NCBI RefSeq assembly: GCF_016862675.1
Contig: NZ_BONK01000002.1
Coordinates: forward strand, 62,001 to 126,000
Reading direction: 5' to 3'
From: Cellulomonas chitinilytica
GTDB taxonomy: Bacteria; Actinomycetota; Actinomycetes; Actinomycetales; Cellulomonadaceae
Length of the DNA: 64,000 nucleotides
The position numbers and the translations under genes were made by a program. A model generated the notes under the pieces. That model did not search any database, was not told the origin of the DNA, and worked only from the letters and a program-made list of their open reading frames with translations. Position 1 is the first letter of the stretch, and each line of letters opens with the position of its first letter. Below are positions 33,601 through 41,961 of the stretch, piece after piece.

Positions 33601-34286
33601 ACGAGGGCCTCGGCGGTCTCGAGCCGCCCGTTCACGATCCGGACCGTCCGGTCGACCGAGCCCAGCGTGGACGCGTCGTGCGAGACGATCACCGCCGCAG
33701 CGCCGCGCTCGCGGGCGAGCCGGGTGACCAGCTCGACGACCTGCGTGCCGCGCTCGTGGTCGAGGGCGGACGTCGGCTCGTCGACGAGCAGCACGTCCGG
33801 GGACCCGACGAGCGCACGGGCGATCGCGACCCGCTGACGCTGGCCGCCGGACAGCTGCGCCGGGTGCCGGTGCGCCAGGTCGGCCAGGCCGACCTCCCCG
33901 AGCAGGGCCGTCGCCTCGTCGCGGACGGTGGCGGGCCGCCGGCCGCGCAGGTGCGCGTGCAGCTCGAGCTGCTCCAGGGCCGTGAGCGACGCCAGCAGCT
34001 GCGGCGCCTGGAACACGATCCCCACCTGCTCGAGCCGGGTCCGGGTCGCCGCCCGGAGCGGGGTGTGCGGTCCGAACGCCACGTCCTCGCCGATGCGGAC
34101 GTCGCCGGACGTCGGCCGGGTCAGGCCGCCCGCCACCGCGAGCAGGCTGGACTTGCCCGACCCCGAGGGGCCGAGCAGTGCCGTGGTCGTCCCGGCCGGG
34201 ACGGTCAGGCTGACGTCGTCGACGGCGGTGAGGGTCTCGTCGCCGTCGGGGTAGACGAGGGTGATCCGGTCGAGATGCAGGTCCAT
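33591..34286 (-). CDS. ABC transporter ATP-binding protein (LolD/MacB type)
   Basis: A 231-residue ATPase with every motif present: Walker A GPSGSGKSS, Q-loop FQAPQLLASLT, signature LSGGQRQRVAIARAL, Walker B LLVDEPTSALD and the switch histidine in IVSHD. With the adjacent FtsX-like permease (24 bp upstream) it forms a MacB-type mechanotransmission transporter, which usually exports peptides, antibiotics or lipoproteins. It is divergent from a two-component system that probably controls it. Confidence 0.93.
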   Translation of the reverse strand: MDLHLDRITLVYPDGDETLTAVDDVSLTVPAGTTTALLGPSGSGKSSLLAVAGGLTRPTSGDVRIGEDVAFGPHTPLRAATRTRLEQVGIVFQAPQLLASLTALEQLELHAHLRGRRPATVRDEATALLGEVGLADLAHRHPAQLSGGQRQRVAIARALVGSPDVLLVDEPTSALDHERGTQVVELVTRLARERGAAAVIVSHDASTLGSVDRTVRIVNGRLETAEALVPG

Positions 34287-34310
34287 CGGAGGGCTCCTTG
34301 AGGGTGGGGG

Positions 34311-35396
34311 TCAGCGCGCGGCGAGCGCTGCGTGGGGGTCGATGCGGGTGATCCGGACGATCGCGAGCGCGGCGCCGACGAACCCGGTCGCGACGAGCGC
34401 GACGGCGGGGACGAGGGTGGTGGCGACGCCGACCACGGCCGGCACCGCTCCGCCCAGGAGGGCCGCGGCGACGACGGCGACCGCGGTCCCCGCCCCGACT
34501 CCCAGGACCAGCACGACGACGGCCTGCCCCATCGCGTCGCGCAGCAGGTAGCGGGTCGACGCGCCGAGCGCCTTGAGGACCGCGACGTCCCCGGCACGGC
34601 TGATCGTCCACACGGTGAAGAACGCCCCGACGACGAGCGCCGAGATCGCCAGGAGGAACACCTGGATCGTCGTCAGCGACCCGTTCTCGGCCGAGAAGGA
34701 GCCGATCGCGCTGCGTGCCTGGGCGGTCGTGACGGTCACCGTGCCGAGGGCCGCGTCGGTGGCGGCGACGGTGGCGTCCGGCTCGTCGAGCGTGAGCGCC
34801 ACGACCGTGGCGGTCGGGCCGTCGCCGCGCGGTGCGGCGACCGCCTGCCAGTCGCCCAGCGTGGTCCAGACGACGGGCGTGTGCGCGAACGAGACCTCCT
34901 CGTCCACGACGGCGCCGACCCGGAGCTCGGCACCGGCGACGTCGACCCGGTCGCCCACGTCGGCCGCCAGCGCTGCCGCGGCGTCCGCGGACAGGGCGAC
35001 CGTGCCCGTCGCGAGATCACGTGCCGGCCCGGGGAGCAGGACGGACCCGGGCTCGACGCCCAGTGCGGTGACCGGCGCCGTCGTGGTCGACGACTCCGCC
35101 CGGGTCGTCATGACGCCGAGCGGGTCGGCGCTCGTCACGCCCGGTGCGTCGGCCCAGGCCTGCCACTGGTCGGGCGTCACGGTGGAGGCGGTGAAGTCCG
35201 GGGCGTCGTCCGGGGCGGGCATCGCGAACGCCAGGTGGTCGGCGGGCAGGTCGGTCACGGCCGACGTCGACTCGCGCGACAGCCCGGCGGTCAGCGAGGC
35301 GAGGAACGTGACGAGGAACGTGATCATCGCGATCACGACGAGCATCAGGGTGAAGCGCCCGCGAGCGTGGCGCAGGTCGCGCAGGGCGACGAACAT
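34311..35396 (-). CDS. FtsX-like ABC permease (MacB type)
   Basis: A 361-residue permease. One N-terminal membrane helix (LMLVVIAMITFLVTFLASL) is followed by an extracytoplasmic domain (about 45-235), then three C-terminal helices in the FtsX fold, including VFLLAISALVVGAFFTVWTI and ALGASTRYLLRDAMGQ as the coupling segment. It pairs with the downstream ATPase and is divergent from the histidine kinase gene. Confidence 0.9.
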   Translation of the reverse strand: MFVALRDLRHARGRFTLMLVVIAMITFLVTFLASLTAGLSRESTSAVTDLPADHLAFAMPAPDDAPDFTASTVTPDQWQAWADAPGVTSADPLGVMTTRAESSTTTAPVTALGVEPGSVLLPGPARDLATGTVALSADAAAALAADVGDRVDVAGAELRVGAVVDEEVSFAHTPVVWTTLGDWQAVAAPRGDGPTATVVALTLDEPDATVAATDAALGTVTVTTAQARSAIGSFSAENGSLTTIQVFLLAISALVVGAFFTVWTISRAGDVAVLKALGASTRYLLRDAMGQAVVVLVLGVGAGTAVAVVAAALLGGAVPAVVGVATTLVPAVALVATGFVGAALAIVRITRIDPHAALAAR

Positions 35397-35426
35397 CGGT
35401 GACCTCCAGGTCGGTGAGCGGAGCTG

Positions 35427-35513
35427 TCTCCACCCTCGCCGCGTGGGGGGACGAGCCCATCAGGCCGCGGGCGGGACGTCCGGAGCCGGGGGGTGGCTTC
35501 CGATCTCCACCCT
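35427..35513. promoter_or_regulatory. Divergent control region with repeated TCTCCACCCT
   Basis: The 155-bp gap between the permease and kinase genes contains TCTCCACCCT twice, at 35427-35436 and 35504-35513, 77 bp apart (about seven helical turns). The second copy also forms an inverted repeat with GGGTGG at 35491. These are candidate sites for the response regulator encoded downstream. Confidence 0.45.
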
Positions 35514-35551
35514 TCGGCTGATCCGCGTCGGCGACCGGTGGCTACGGTGGC

Positions 35552-36796
35552 GTGGTGCCTGCTCATCCCGCGCTCCCCGTGACCCGTGGGCTGCTGATCG
35601 GGCTGGACGTGCTGGTGGCGGCCCTCCTGACGACCGCGGTCCTCCAGCCGGACGAGTCCGTCGCGCCGTGGGTGGCACTCGTCGCGGGCACGGCGTTCGC
35701 CCTGCTGTACGCCTGGGGGCGCCTCACGGTCCGGGTCGACCGGGAGCCGCTCACGTCGCCGCGCGGAGCGTGGTGGCCCGCCGGTGGGTGGGTCGCCGGT
35801 CTCCTCCTGCTCTGGGCCGCGCTGCTCGCCTCGAGCACGGCGGCGCTGTGGATCGCCTTCCCGCTGATGCTGCTCGAGATGCACGTCCTGGGGCCTCACC
35901 GGGGCGTGGTCGCGGTCGTCGTGACCACGCTGCTCGCGGTCGGCGCCGGGGTCGTGGAACGGTCCGGGGCCGACGGCTCCATCGGCTACGTCCTCGGGCC
36001 CGTCGTGGGCGCCTGCGTCGCGGTCGCGGTGATGCTCGGGCTGGAGGCCCTGGCGCGCGAGTCCGAGCAACGACGACGGACCGTCGACGAGCTCACCACG
36101 GTGAGCGAGCACCTCGCCGCGGCCGAGCGTGACGCGGCGGTCGCCGGTGAGCGCGAACGGCTCGCCCGGGAGATCCACGACACCCTCGCGCAGGGCCTGT
36201 CCGCGATCGAGCTGCTGCTGCGCTCGGCGGACCTCAGCATCGGCACCGACGACGAGCAGGCGCACCGGTTCGTCGACCAGGCGCGCCGGACCGCCCGGGA
36301 GAACCTCGGCGAGGCCCGCCGGTTCGTGCACGCGCTGGCACCGGCCGACCTCGACGGCGCGACGCTCGTCGCGGCCCTGCGACGGGTGGCCGACCGTGCG
36401 CAGGACACCGCGGACGGGCTGCAGGTGAGGGTGGAGGTCTCGGGCGACGGACGCCGGCTGCCGGTCGCGCTCGAGGCCGCGCTGGTGCGGGTCGCGCAGT
36501 CGGCGCTGGCCAACGTCGTGCAGCACTCCGCGGCGACGCACGCCGCCGTCACGCTCACGTTCGAGGACGACGAGGTGGTGCTCGACGTCGTCGACGACGG
36601 GTGCGGCTTCGTCCCCGGCCCGCAGCCCGACCAGGCCGGGGGCTTCGGCCTGGCGGCGATGGGCTCGCGCATCCGGGAGATCGGCGGCACCCTCGCCGTC
36701 GAGAGCGCACCCGGCGAGGGGACGGCCGTCGCCGTGCGGCTGCCCGTCCCCAGCCCTGCTCAGCCGCTCGGCGACGAGCTCCAGGAGACCCCGTGA
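35552..36796 (+). CDS. Sensor histidine kinase (NarX/DesK-like)
   Basis: A 414-residue kinase. About five hydrophobic segments fill residues 10-170. A HisKA_3 dimerisation region carries the phosphate-accepting H209 in REIHDTLAQGL. The HATPase domain follows, with an N-box near VRVAQSALANVVQHS, a G1-like DDGCGF and GFGLAAMGSRIREIGG. It probably senses an envelope signal such as a drug or peptide. It overlaps the response regulator by 4 bp (GTGA). GTG 35555 is an alternative start one codon on. Confidence 0.92.
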   Translation: MVPAHPALPVTRGLLIGLDVLVAALLTTAVLQPDESVAPWVALVAGTAFALLYAWGRLTVRVDREPLTSPRGAWWPAGGWVAGLLLLWAALLASSTAALWIAFPLMLLEMHVLGPHRGVVAVVVTTLLAVGAGVVERSGADGSIGYVLGPVVGACVAVAVMLGLEALARESEQRRRTVDELTTVSEHLAAAERDAAVAGERERLAREIHDTLAQGLSAIELLLRSADLSIGTDDEQAHRFVDQARRTARENLGEARRFVHALAPADLDGATLVAALRRVADRAQDTADGLQVRVEVSGDGRRLPVALEAALVRVAQSALANVVQHSAATHAAVTLTFEDDEVVLDVVDDGCGFVPGPQPDQAGGFGLAAMGSRIREIGGTLAVESAPGEGTAVAVRLPVPSPAQPLGDELQETP

Positions 36797-37419
36797 TCGA
36801 GGTCGTGCTCACCGACGACCACCCCGTGGTCCGTGCCGGGCTGCGCGCCGTCATCGAGCACGAGCCCGACATGCGGGTCGTCGCCGAGCTCGGCACCGCG
36901 GAGGACCTCGTCGCACGGGTCCGCCGCGGCGAGCCCGCGGACGTCCTGCTCGTCGACCTGCAGTTCGGTCCCGGCCGCCTCGGCGGCGCCGACGCGACCC
37001 GCCAGATCGTCGCCGCGGGCGGGCCGCCGGTGCTCGTCCTCACCACGTACGGCTCGGACACCGACATCCTGTCCGCGATCGAGGCCGGCGCGAGCGGCTA
37101 CCTCCTCAAGGACGCCCCGACCGACGAGCTCACGGCCGCGATCCGCGCAGCCGCGTCGGGCGCCGTCGCCCTCGGGCCGGCGGTCCAGGCACGCCTCCTC
37201 GACAGGATGCGCCGCCCCGCGGTCTCGCTCACGCTGCGTGAGCTCGAGGTGCTCAACCTCGTCGCCCTCGGTCGGTCGAACGACGAGATCGCCCGCGAGC
37301 TGTTCCTCTCGAAGGCCACCGTGAAGTCCCACCTCGCCCACACGTACGACAAGCTCGGCGTGCAGTCACGGACCGAGGCGGTCGCGACCGCACGTCAGCG
37401 CGGGATCCTGCCGGCGTAG
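36793..37419 (+). CDS. LuxR/NarL-family response regulator
   Basis: A 208-residue regulator. The receiver domain has D8 and D9, the phosphorylation site D55 in LLVDLQFGP and K105 in GYLLKDAP. The LuxR-type HTH at the C-terminus reads LTLRELEVLNLVALGRSNDE and ATVKSHLAHTYDKLGV. It is translationally coupled to the kinase. The likely target is the divergent MacB-type transporter promoter. Confidence 0.94.
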   Translation: MIEVVLTDDHPVVRAGLRAVIEHEPDMRVVAELGTAEDLVARVRRGEPADVLLVDLQFGPGRLGGADATRQIVAAGGPPVLVLTTYGSDTDILSAIEAGASGYLLKDAPTDELTAAIRAAASGAVALGPAVQARLLDRMRRPAVSLTLRELEVLNLVALGRSNDEIARELFLSKATVKSHLAHTYDKLGVQSRTEAVATARQRGILPA

Positions 37420-37456
37420 CTCCCGCCGGACGCCGCGATGCTCAGCGCCGGCCGGA

Positions 37457-37474
37457 TCGGTGCACGCGCACCGA
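37457..37474 (+). terminator. Possible weak terminator after the response regulator
   Basis: TCGGTGC-ACGC-GCACCGA, a perfect 7-bp stem with a 4-nt loop, 38 bp after the stop. The rest of 37420-37537 shows no feature I can name. Confidence 0.4.
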
Positions 37475-37537
37475 GCACAGGGTTGGCAGTGGAGCAGGCA
37501 GAGAGCAGACTCGAGACAACTCGGCGCTGGGACGGCC

Positions 37538-37942
37538 ATGGCTAGGTTCGACGTGCAGGCCTCATTCCTGATCAACCAGGGTCACCCGGACGCGGAACCC
37601 GGCCCTGAGGCGTTGGTTGCGCTGTCGGTGATCGACGAGGCGGGAAGCCCGGTGGAGCTCGACATCGCGCTGGACGACGAGGGCCGCGGCCAGGTGACGG
37701 CGTTCATCATCTTGAACGTCAACTCGACCGAGACGGTGCCCCTTCGGATAGCGGCGTCCTATCCGACCGCTCAGCCCGGGTTCTACGTGATCGCCGTCCG
37801 CCCGCGCACCGACCTAGGACCCGTGGGGTTCGAGGACTATCACCCCGCCACGTTGGGGATCGCGGTCACCACCGAGGACGGCCGGGGACAGACGCTTGCC
37901 GTCAACAGCCTCGCAGCACACGTCCAGCCGCAGAACTCGTAG
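37538..37942 (+). CDS. Orphan hypothetical protein of unusual composition
   Basis: A 134-residue protein starting MARFDVQASFLINQ. I do not recognise it. The sequence looks like an all-beta soluble protein (alternating hydrophobic strands such as ALVALSVID, VTAFIILNVN, FYVIAVRP). Its G+C is visibly lower than its neighbours, and it uses codons rare elsewhere in the window (TTG, CTA, ATA, TAT, CTT), which suggests recent acquisition. No signal peptide is seen. It stands alone between a two-component system and a monooxygenase. Confidence 0.6.
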   Translation: MARFDVQASFLINQGHPDAEPGPEALVALSVIDEAGSPVELDIALDDEGRGQVTAFIILNVNSTETVPLRIAASYPTAQPGFYVIAVRPRTDLGPVGFEDYHPATLGIAVTTEDGRGQTLAVNSLAAHVQPQNS

Positions 37943-38010
37943 CACCAGCCCGGTCGACGAGCTCGGTCGTCACGGTCGCGAGCATCGGGCAGGTCGCTAC
38001 CGTTGACCGC

Positions 38011-39237
38011 ATGCTCGGGTCTGCCGGGCGCATCGTGATCTCGGGCGCCAGCGTCGCGGGCCCGACGGCCGCCTACTGGCTCCGCCGGTACGGCTTCGAC
38101 GTGACGGTCGTCGAGCGGATGCCGCTGGCACAGGTCCGGACCAGCGGCCACGCCGTGGACCTGTTCGGGCCGGCGATGGAGGTGGCCGCATGGACCGGAG
38201 TCCTGCCCGCGGTGATCGACGCCCGCACCCGGACCGACGTCGTCTCCTTCCATCGTCGTGGCAGGCGCGAGGTCGACGTCCAGATGGGCCACCTCGTCGC
38301 CGGGATCTCGGGCCAGCACGTCGAGATCATGCGCGGCGAGCTCGCCACCCTCCTGCACGAGGCGACGCGCGACGACGTGCACTACGTGTTCGAGGACTCG
38401 ATCCGAGCGATCCACGAGGAGCCGGACGGACTCGACGTGACGTTCGAGCACATGCCTGCCGCCCGGTTCGACCTCGTGATCGGCGCGGACGGGCTGCACT
38501 CGGTCGTCCGTCGCCTCGTGTTCGGGCCCGAGGAGCAGTTCCGTCGATTCCTCGGGGGCTATCTCGCCTTCGCGGCGATCCCCAACTACCTCGACCTGCA
38601 GGGCCGCATGGTGGTCGGGAACGCACCCGGCCGGGTCGCGGCGGTCTACCCCGTCCACGGGACGACGTGGGCCAGAGCAGGCTTCCTGTTCCGCCGCGAC
38701 GACGAGCTCCGGCTCGACCATCGCGACGTCGCAGGGCAGAAGCAGGTGCTGCACCAGATCTACGCCGGTGACGGCTGGGAGGTCCCGCGGTTGCTCGCGG
38801 AGACGGACGCCGCCGAGGACTTCTACTTCGACTCGATCAGCCAGATCGCGATGGAGCGCTGGACGACGGACCGGGTCGCGCTCGTCGGCGACGCCGGCTA
38901 CTCCCCCGGTCCGGCCGTCGGTGGCGGCACGAGCGTCGCCATGGTCGGCGCCTTCGTCCTCGCGCAGGAGCTGGCGCGCGCGCACCCTGACCACGCGGCC
39001 GGCCTGCGCGCCTACGAGGACGGCATGCGCGAGCTCGCCGTGAGGTCCCGGGCCATCGGGCCGGCGATCATGTCCACCCTGATCCCCCGGACCCGCACCC
39101 AGGTCCGGCTCCTGCCTCAGCTCATCCGTCTGGTCACCCGGATGCCACCGCCTGTGCAGCGGCGCCTCTTCCAGCTGCAGGCGACGCCCGCCCGAGCACT
39201 CGACTCCATCCACCTCACCCGCCCGGCGACGGGGTAG
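38011..39237 (+). CDS. FAD-dependent monooxygenase (UbiH/PHBH type)
   Basis: A 408-residue flavoprotein. The dinucleotide motif is SGASVAGPTAA (11-21), a variant of GxGxxG. DLVIGADGLHSVVR is the DG motif, and DRVALVGDAGYSPGP is the GD motif binding the FAD ribityl chain. Family members hydroxylate aromatic or polyketide substrates using NAD(P)H. The substrate is unknown and no biosynthetic cluster is adjacent; relatives also inactivate tetracyclines. Confidence 0.87.
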   Translation: MLGSAGRIVISGASVAGPTAAYWLRRYGFDVTVVERMPLAQVRTSGHAVDLFGPAMEVAAWTGVLPAVIDARTRTDVVSFHRRGRREVDVQMGHLVAGISGQHVEIMRGELATLLHEATRDDVHYVFEDSIRAIHEEPDGLDVTFEHMPAARFDLVIGADGLHSVVRRLVFGPEEQFRRFLGGYLAFAAIPNYLDLQGRMVVGNAPGRVAAVYPVHGTTWARAGFLFRRDDELRLDHRDVAGQKQVLHQIYAGDGWEVPRLLAETDAAEDFYFDSISQIAMERWTTDRVALVGDAGYSPGPAVGGGTSVAMVGAFVLAQELARAHPDHAAGLRAYEDGMRELAVRSRAIGPAIMSTLIPRTRTQVRLLPQLIRLVTRMPPPVQRRLFQLQATPARALDSIHLTRPATG

Positions 39238-39273
39238 CGACGGCCGCGGGAGGCACCGCCGTGGCGGCGACCG

Positions 39274-39855
39274 CTACGCCTGGCCGGGTGGTCGAAGTCC
39301 GAGCTCGGTCCGGACGGCGCTGACGAGGACGGCCAGGTGCCGCTGCAGCGCCGCGTGGTTCTCGGTCTGCCGGGCCGTCATGTCCGCGAGGCTCAGCTGG
39401 TCGATGCCGGCGAGGGCAGCGGCCGCGCCGTTGCCGACCTCCTGCGCGAGCGTGACCAGCGACTCCGGGGCGTACAGGAAGGCCGCCGACTCCGCGCTCG
39501 TCAGGGTGGCACCGTGCGCGTTGAACGCGTCCCGCGCGCCGGTCCGGTCCGCGCTGGTGTCACCTGCGGCGAACCGTCGGAAGGCCTGGAACACGTCGTC
39601 GGCGACGAGGATGTGGCGAGTCGTCTCGTCGATCAGCCGCAGCAGCACCGCCACCTTCTCGTTGCGTGTCGCGACCGCGAGCGCCTCGTCCACCACGTTC
39701 TTGTGCCTGAGGATCTCGGTGCTCGTGATCGTCCGCGCGTTCTTGTTCGACGCCCACACCACACCGGCGAGCGCGACGAGCGCCACGACCAGCGACCCGA
39801 AGAACGGCAGCCACGTCGCCGTCCACTCCGTCGATCCTCGCGCCGCGAGCTCCAT
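39274..39855 (-). CDS. Single-pass membrane protein, unknown function
   Basis: A 193-residue protein. A membrane segment (FFGSLVVALVALAGVVWA, about 18-35) is followed by a long alpha-helical cytoplasmic domain with many Ala, Leu, Arg and Glu. No family is recognised. The shape resembles the coiled-coil protein at 2392, but the sequences do not align by eye. It converges with the monooxygenase gene. Confidence 0.65.
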   Translation of the reverse strand: MELAARGSTEWTATWLPFFGSLVVALVALAGVVWASNKNARTITSTEILRHKNVVDEALAVATRNEKVAVLLRLIDETTRHILVADDVFQAFRRFAAGDTSADRTGARDAFNAHGATLTSAESAAFLYAPESLVTLAQEVGNGAAAALAGIDQLSLADMTARQTENHAALQRHLAVLVSAVRTELGLRPPGQA

Positions 39856-39940
39856 GCTCGGAGACTAGGACCTTCGGGACGCGGTCGGCCCCTGCGACAG
39901 AGCCGCCGACCCCGGCGCAGCCGACGTCCGCAGCGACGGC

Positions 39941-40240
39941 TCAGCGCCGAGCGCGCCGGCCGCGCACGGCTCGCGTGATCGCGATCGTCGCGCACGCCGC
40001 ACCGGCGACGAGCACGCACGCCGGAAGGACGACGATCATCGACACGATCAGCAGGCCGTCCGCCGGGTTCGGCACGCACCCGAACCCGATCCCGTCGCAC
40101 TGGCCGGGCGGGTTGTGATGGGGCAGCACCAGCCACCCGACGGCGACGAGCACCATCGGCAGGACGATGGTCAGCCCGAGCACCCACAGGTACGGCTTCG
40201 CGCTCGGCGCGCGGTCGGCCTCAGGGAGCTCCGGGTGCAT
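39941..40240 (-). CDS. Small two-pass membrane protein, unknown function
   Basis: A 99-residue protein starting MHPELPEADR. Two membrane segments, VLGLTIVLPMVLVAVGWLVL (about 20-39) and LLIVSMIVVLPACVLVAGAA (about 63-82), flank a loop with two cysteines (CDGIGFGC) that may form a disulphide outside the cell. The open frame to 40324 adds sequence without support. A palindrome similar to the TetR operator lies about 85 bp upstream. Confidence 0.6.
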   Translation of the reverse strand: MHPELPEADRAPSAKPYLWVLGLTIVLPMVLVAVGWLVLPHHNPPGQCDGIGFGCVPNPADGLLIVSMIVVLPACVLVAGAACATIAITRAVRGRRARR

Positions 40241-40322
40241 GGAGGGATGGTAGGGCGGTGACGTCGGCCGACCTGGGCGGTTCACCCGGACGGCCGCGCC
40301 GACGGCAGGGCCGCGTGCGGGC

Positions 40323-40336
40323 ACCGACCGGTCGGT
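40323..40336. promoter_or_regulatory. Perfect palindrome resembling the 26078 TetR site
   Basis: ACCGACCGGTCGGT equals its reverse complement and shares GACCGGTC and 12 of 14 positions with the palindrome at 26078. It lies upstream of the small membrane protein gene and touches the stop codon of the beta-propeller gene. It could be an operator or chance. Confidence 0.35.
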
Positions 40337-41340
40337 CAGTGCCCGTGCCCGGAGGCGCGCGGTACGGGCACCCGCGAGACGGTGAACGGCCCGGGCGCCT
40401 CCCCCGCCGCCCGCTCGCCGAACTGGCTGTTCACGACGAGCAGCGACCGTCCGCTCAGCGCTGCCGTGGTGGGGTCGTCGAACGTGGCGTCGGTGGTGCG
40501 GGCGACCACCGTCCCGCGCAGCAGCGACCGGTCCAGCGAGATCGTCACGACGTACCCCACGTCGCCCTGCCGTTCGACCGCGTACAGCGTGCGCCCGTCG
40601 AGGACCAGGCCGTCACCGGCGACCGTCTGCCCGCCGAGGTCCACCGCCGACACGGACCGGTCGGCGAGCCGGACGCGGAACAGCGTCGCGGTGTTCGACT
40701 GCGCCAGCACGGCGTACCGGCCGTCACGCGACACGACGATGCCGTTGACGTTGAAGCCGGTCGTGTACTGCAGCGCGGTCCCCGTGAAGTCGACGAGGAC
40801 CGGCAGCGTCTCGACGCCGTCGGTGCGGCGCTCGCGGGCGTCGATCCGGTACAGGTACGGGCGCAGCGAGTCGGTGACGTACACGTCGCCGCGCGGTCCG
40901 ATCGCGATGTCGTTGAGGAAGGTCGGCGCGCCCGTCGGCGCGACCTGCCACGAGCCGACGAGCTCACGGGTGCGCACGTCGTAGGCGAGCACGAGCCCGG
41001 TGCCGCCGCCGGCGACGAACAGCGTCCGGCCGTCCACCTTCATCCCCACGGCGGACGTGCGACCGTCCGCTCCGCCGGGCAGGAAGGGCGTCGCCGTGGG
41101 CGAGCGGAGGTCGCCGCGGTAGACCGTGCCGTCGGTCGTGCTGCCGACGTAGAACGTGTCCCCGTGGGCGGCGATCCCCTCGGGGAAGACGTCCGCCGCT
41201 GCCTGGCCGGCGGGGTCGAGGACGTAGCTCGTCGGCAGGGTGGGCTTGTCGTGCGCGGTGGCGACGGGTGCGGTCGCGCCGAGCAGGAGGAGGGCGGTCG
41301 CGGCGACGAGGGCCGCGCGGACGGGTCGGTGGGCACGCAT
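40336..41340 (-). CDS. Secreted beta-propeller protein (SMP-30-like)
   Basis: A 334-residue exported protein with a Sec signal (ALVAATALLLLGATAPVATA, about 10-29). The mature part has repeated blades such as PEGIAAHGDTFYVGSTTDGT, FLNDIAIGPRGDVYVTDSL and NVNGIVVSRDGRYAVLAQ, fitting a six-bladed SMP-30/gluconolactonase-like propeller. Streptomyces homologues are often labelled superoxide dismutase by mistake. Enzymatic activity is not predictable. Confidence 0.78.
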   Translation of the reverse strand: MRAHRPVRAALVAATALLLLGATAPVATAHDKPTLPTSYVLDPAGQAAADVFPEGIAAHGDTFYVGSTTDGTVYRGDLRSPTATPFLPGGADGRTSAVGMKVDGRTLFVAGGGTGLVLAYDVRTRELVGSWQVAPTGAPTFLNDIAIGPRGDVYVTDSLRPYLYRIDARERRTDGVETLPVLVDFTGTALQYTTGFNVNGIVVSRDGRYAVLAQSNTATLFRVRLADRSVSAVDLGGQTVAGDGLVLDGRTLYAVERQGDVGYVVTISLDRSLLRGTVVARTTDATFDDPTTAALSGRSLLVVNSQFGERAAGEAPGPFTVSRVPVPRASGHGH

Positions 41341-41459
41341 CGTGGGCCTCCGGGGTCGGGGAACCGTCGTCCCGACACTACGGCGGCCGCCCGACGCCGC
41401 GACCCGACGGGCGGTGCGGCCCGCACCACGGACCCGCCGACCGCTCCTACGGTGGAGGC

Positions 41460-41936
41460 ATGCCACGCACCATCGCCACGAACACCACCGTCGAGCTCAC
41501 CGGCCTCCTGGACTTCGTCCGGGACCGGCACAGCTTCGTCCTCGTCACGACACGCAACGACGGCCGGCCGCAGGTCTCCCCTGTCACCGGCGGCGTCGAC
41601 CCGTCCGGCCGCCTCGTGGTCTCGACGTACCCGGGCCGCGCCAAGACGATCAACGCCGAGCGCGACCCGCGGGTCACCGTGTGCGTGCTGTCCGACGACT
41701 TCGGCGGCGCCTGGGTCCAGGTCGACGGGACCGCCGAGGTGCTGCACATGCCCGACGCCGAGGACGCGCTCGTCGACTACTACCGGTGCATCGCCGGCGA
41801 GCACCCCGACTGGGACGAGTACCGGGCCGCCATGCGCGTGCAGGGCAAGTCGCTGATCCGCATCACGCCGACCCGGTGGGGTCCGGTCGCGACCGGTGGC
41901 TTCCCTGCCGACGTCGCCGCGCGCCTGGACGGCTGA
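41460..41936 (+). CDS. PPOX-class F420-dependent oxidoreductase
   Basis: A 158-residue split-barrel flavin/deazaflavin-binding protein. Segments include FVLVTTRNDGRPQVSPVTGG and VVSTYPGRAKTINAERDPRV, then WVQVDGTAEVL, the pattern of actinobacterial PPOX-class F420 enzymes. They reduce quinones, bilins or xenobiotics; the substrate is unknown. It diverges from the propeller gene and converges on the HAF-repeat gene. Confidence 0.85.
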   Translation: MPRTIATNTTVELTGLLDFVRDRHSFVLVTTRNDGRPQVSPVTGGVDPSGRLVVSTYPGRAKTINAERDPRVTVCVLSDDFGGAWVQVDGTAEVLHMPDAEDALVDYYRCIAGEHPDWDEYRAAMRVQGKSLIRITPTRWGPVATGGFPADVAARLDG

Positions 41937-41961
41937 GCCCGGCGTCGGGCCTCGGGCGTCG

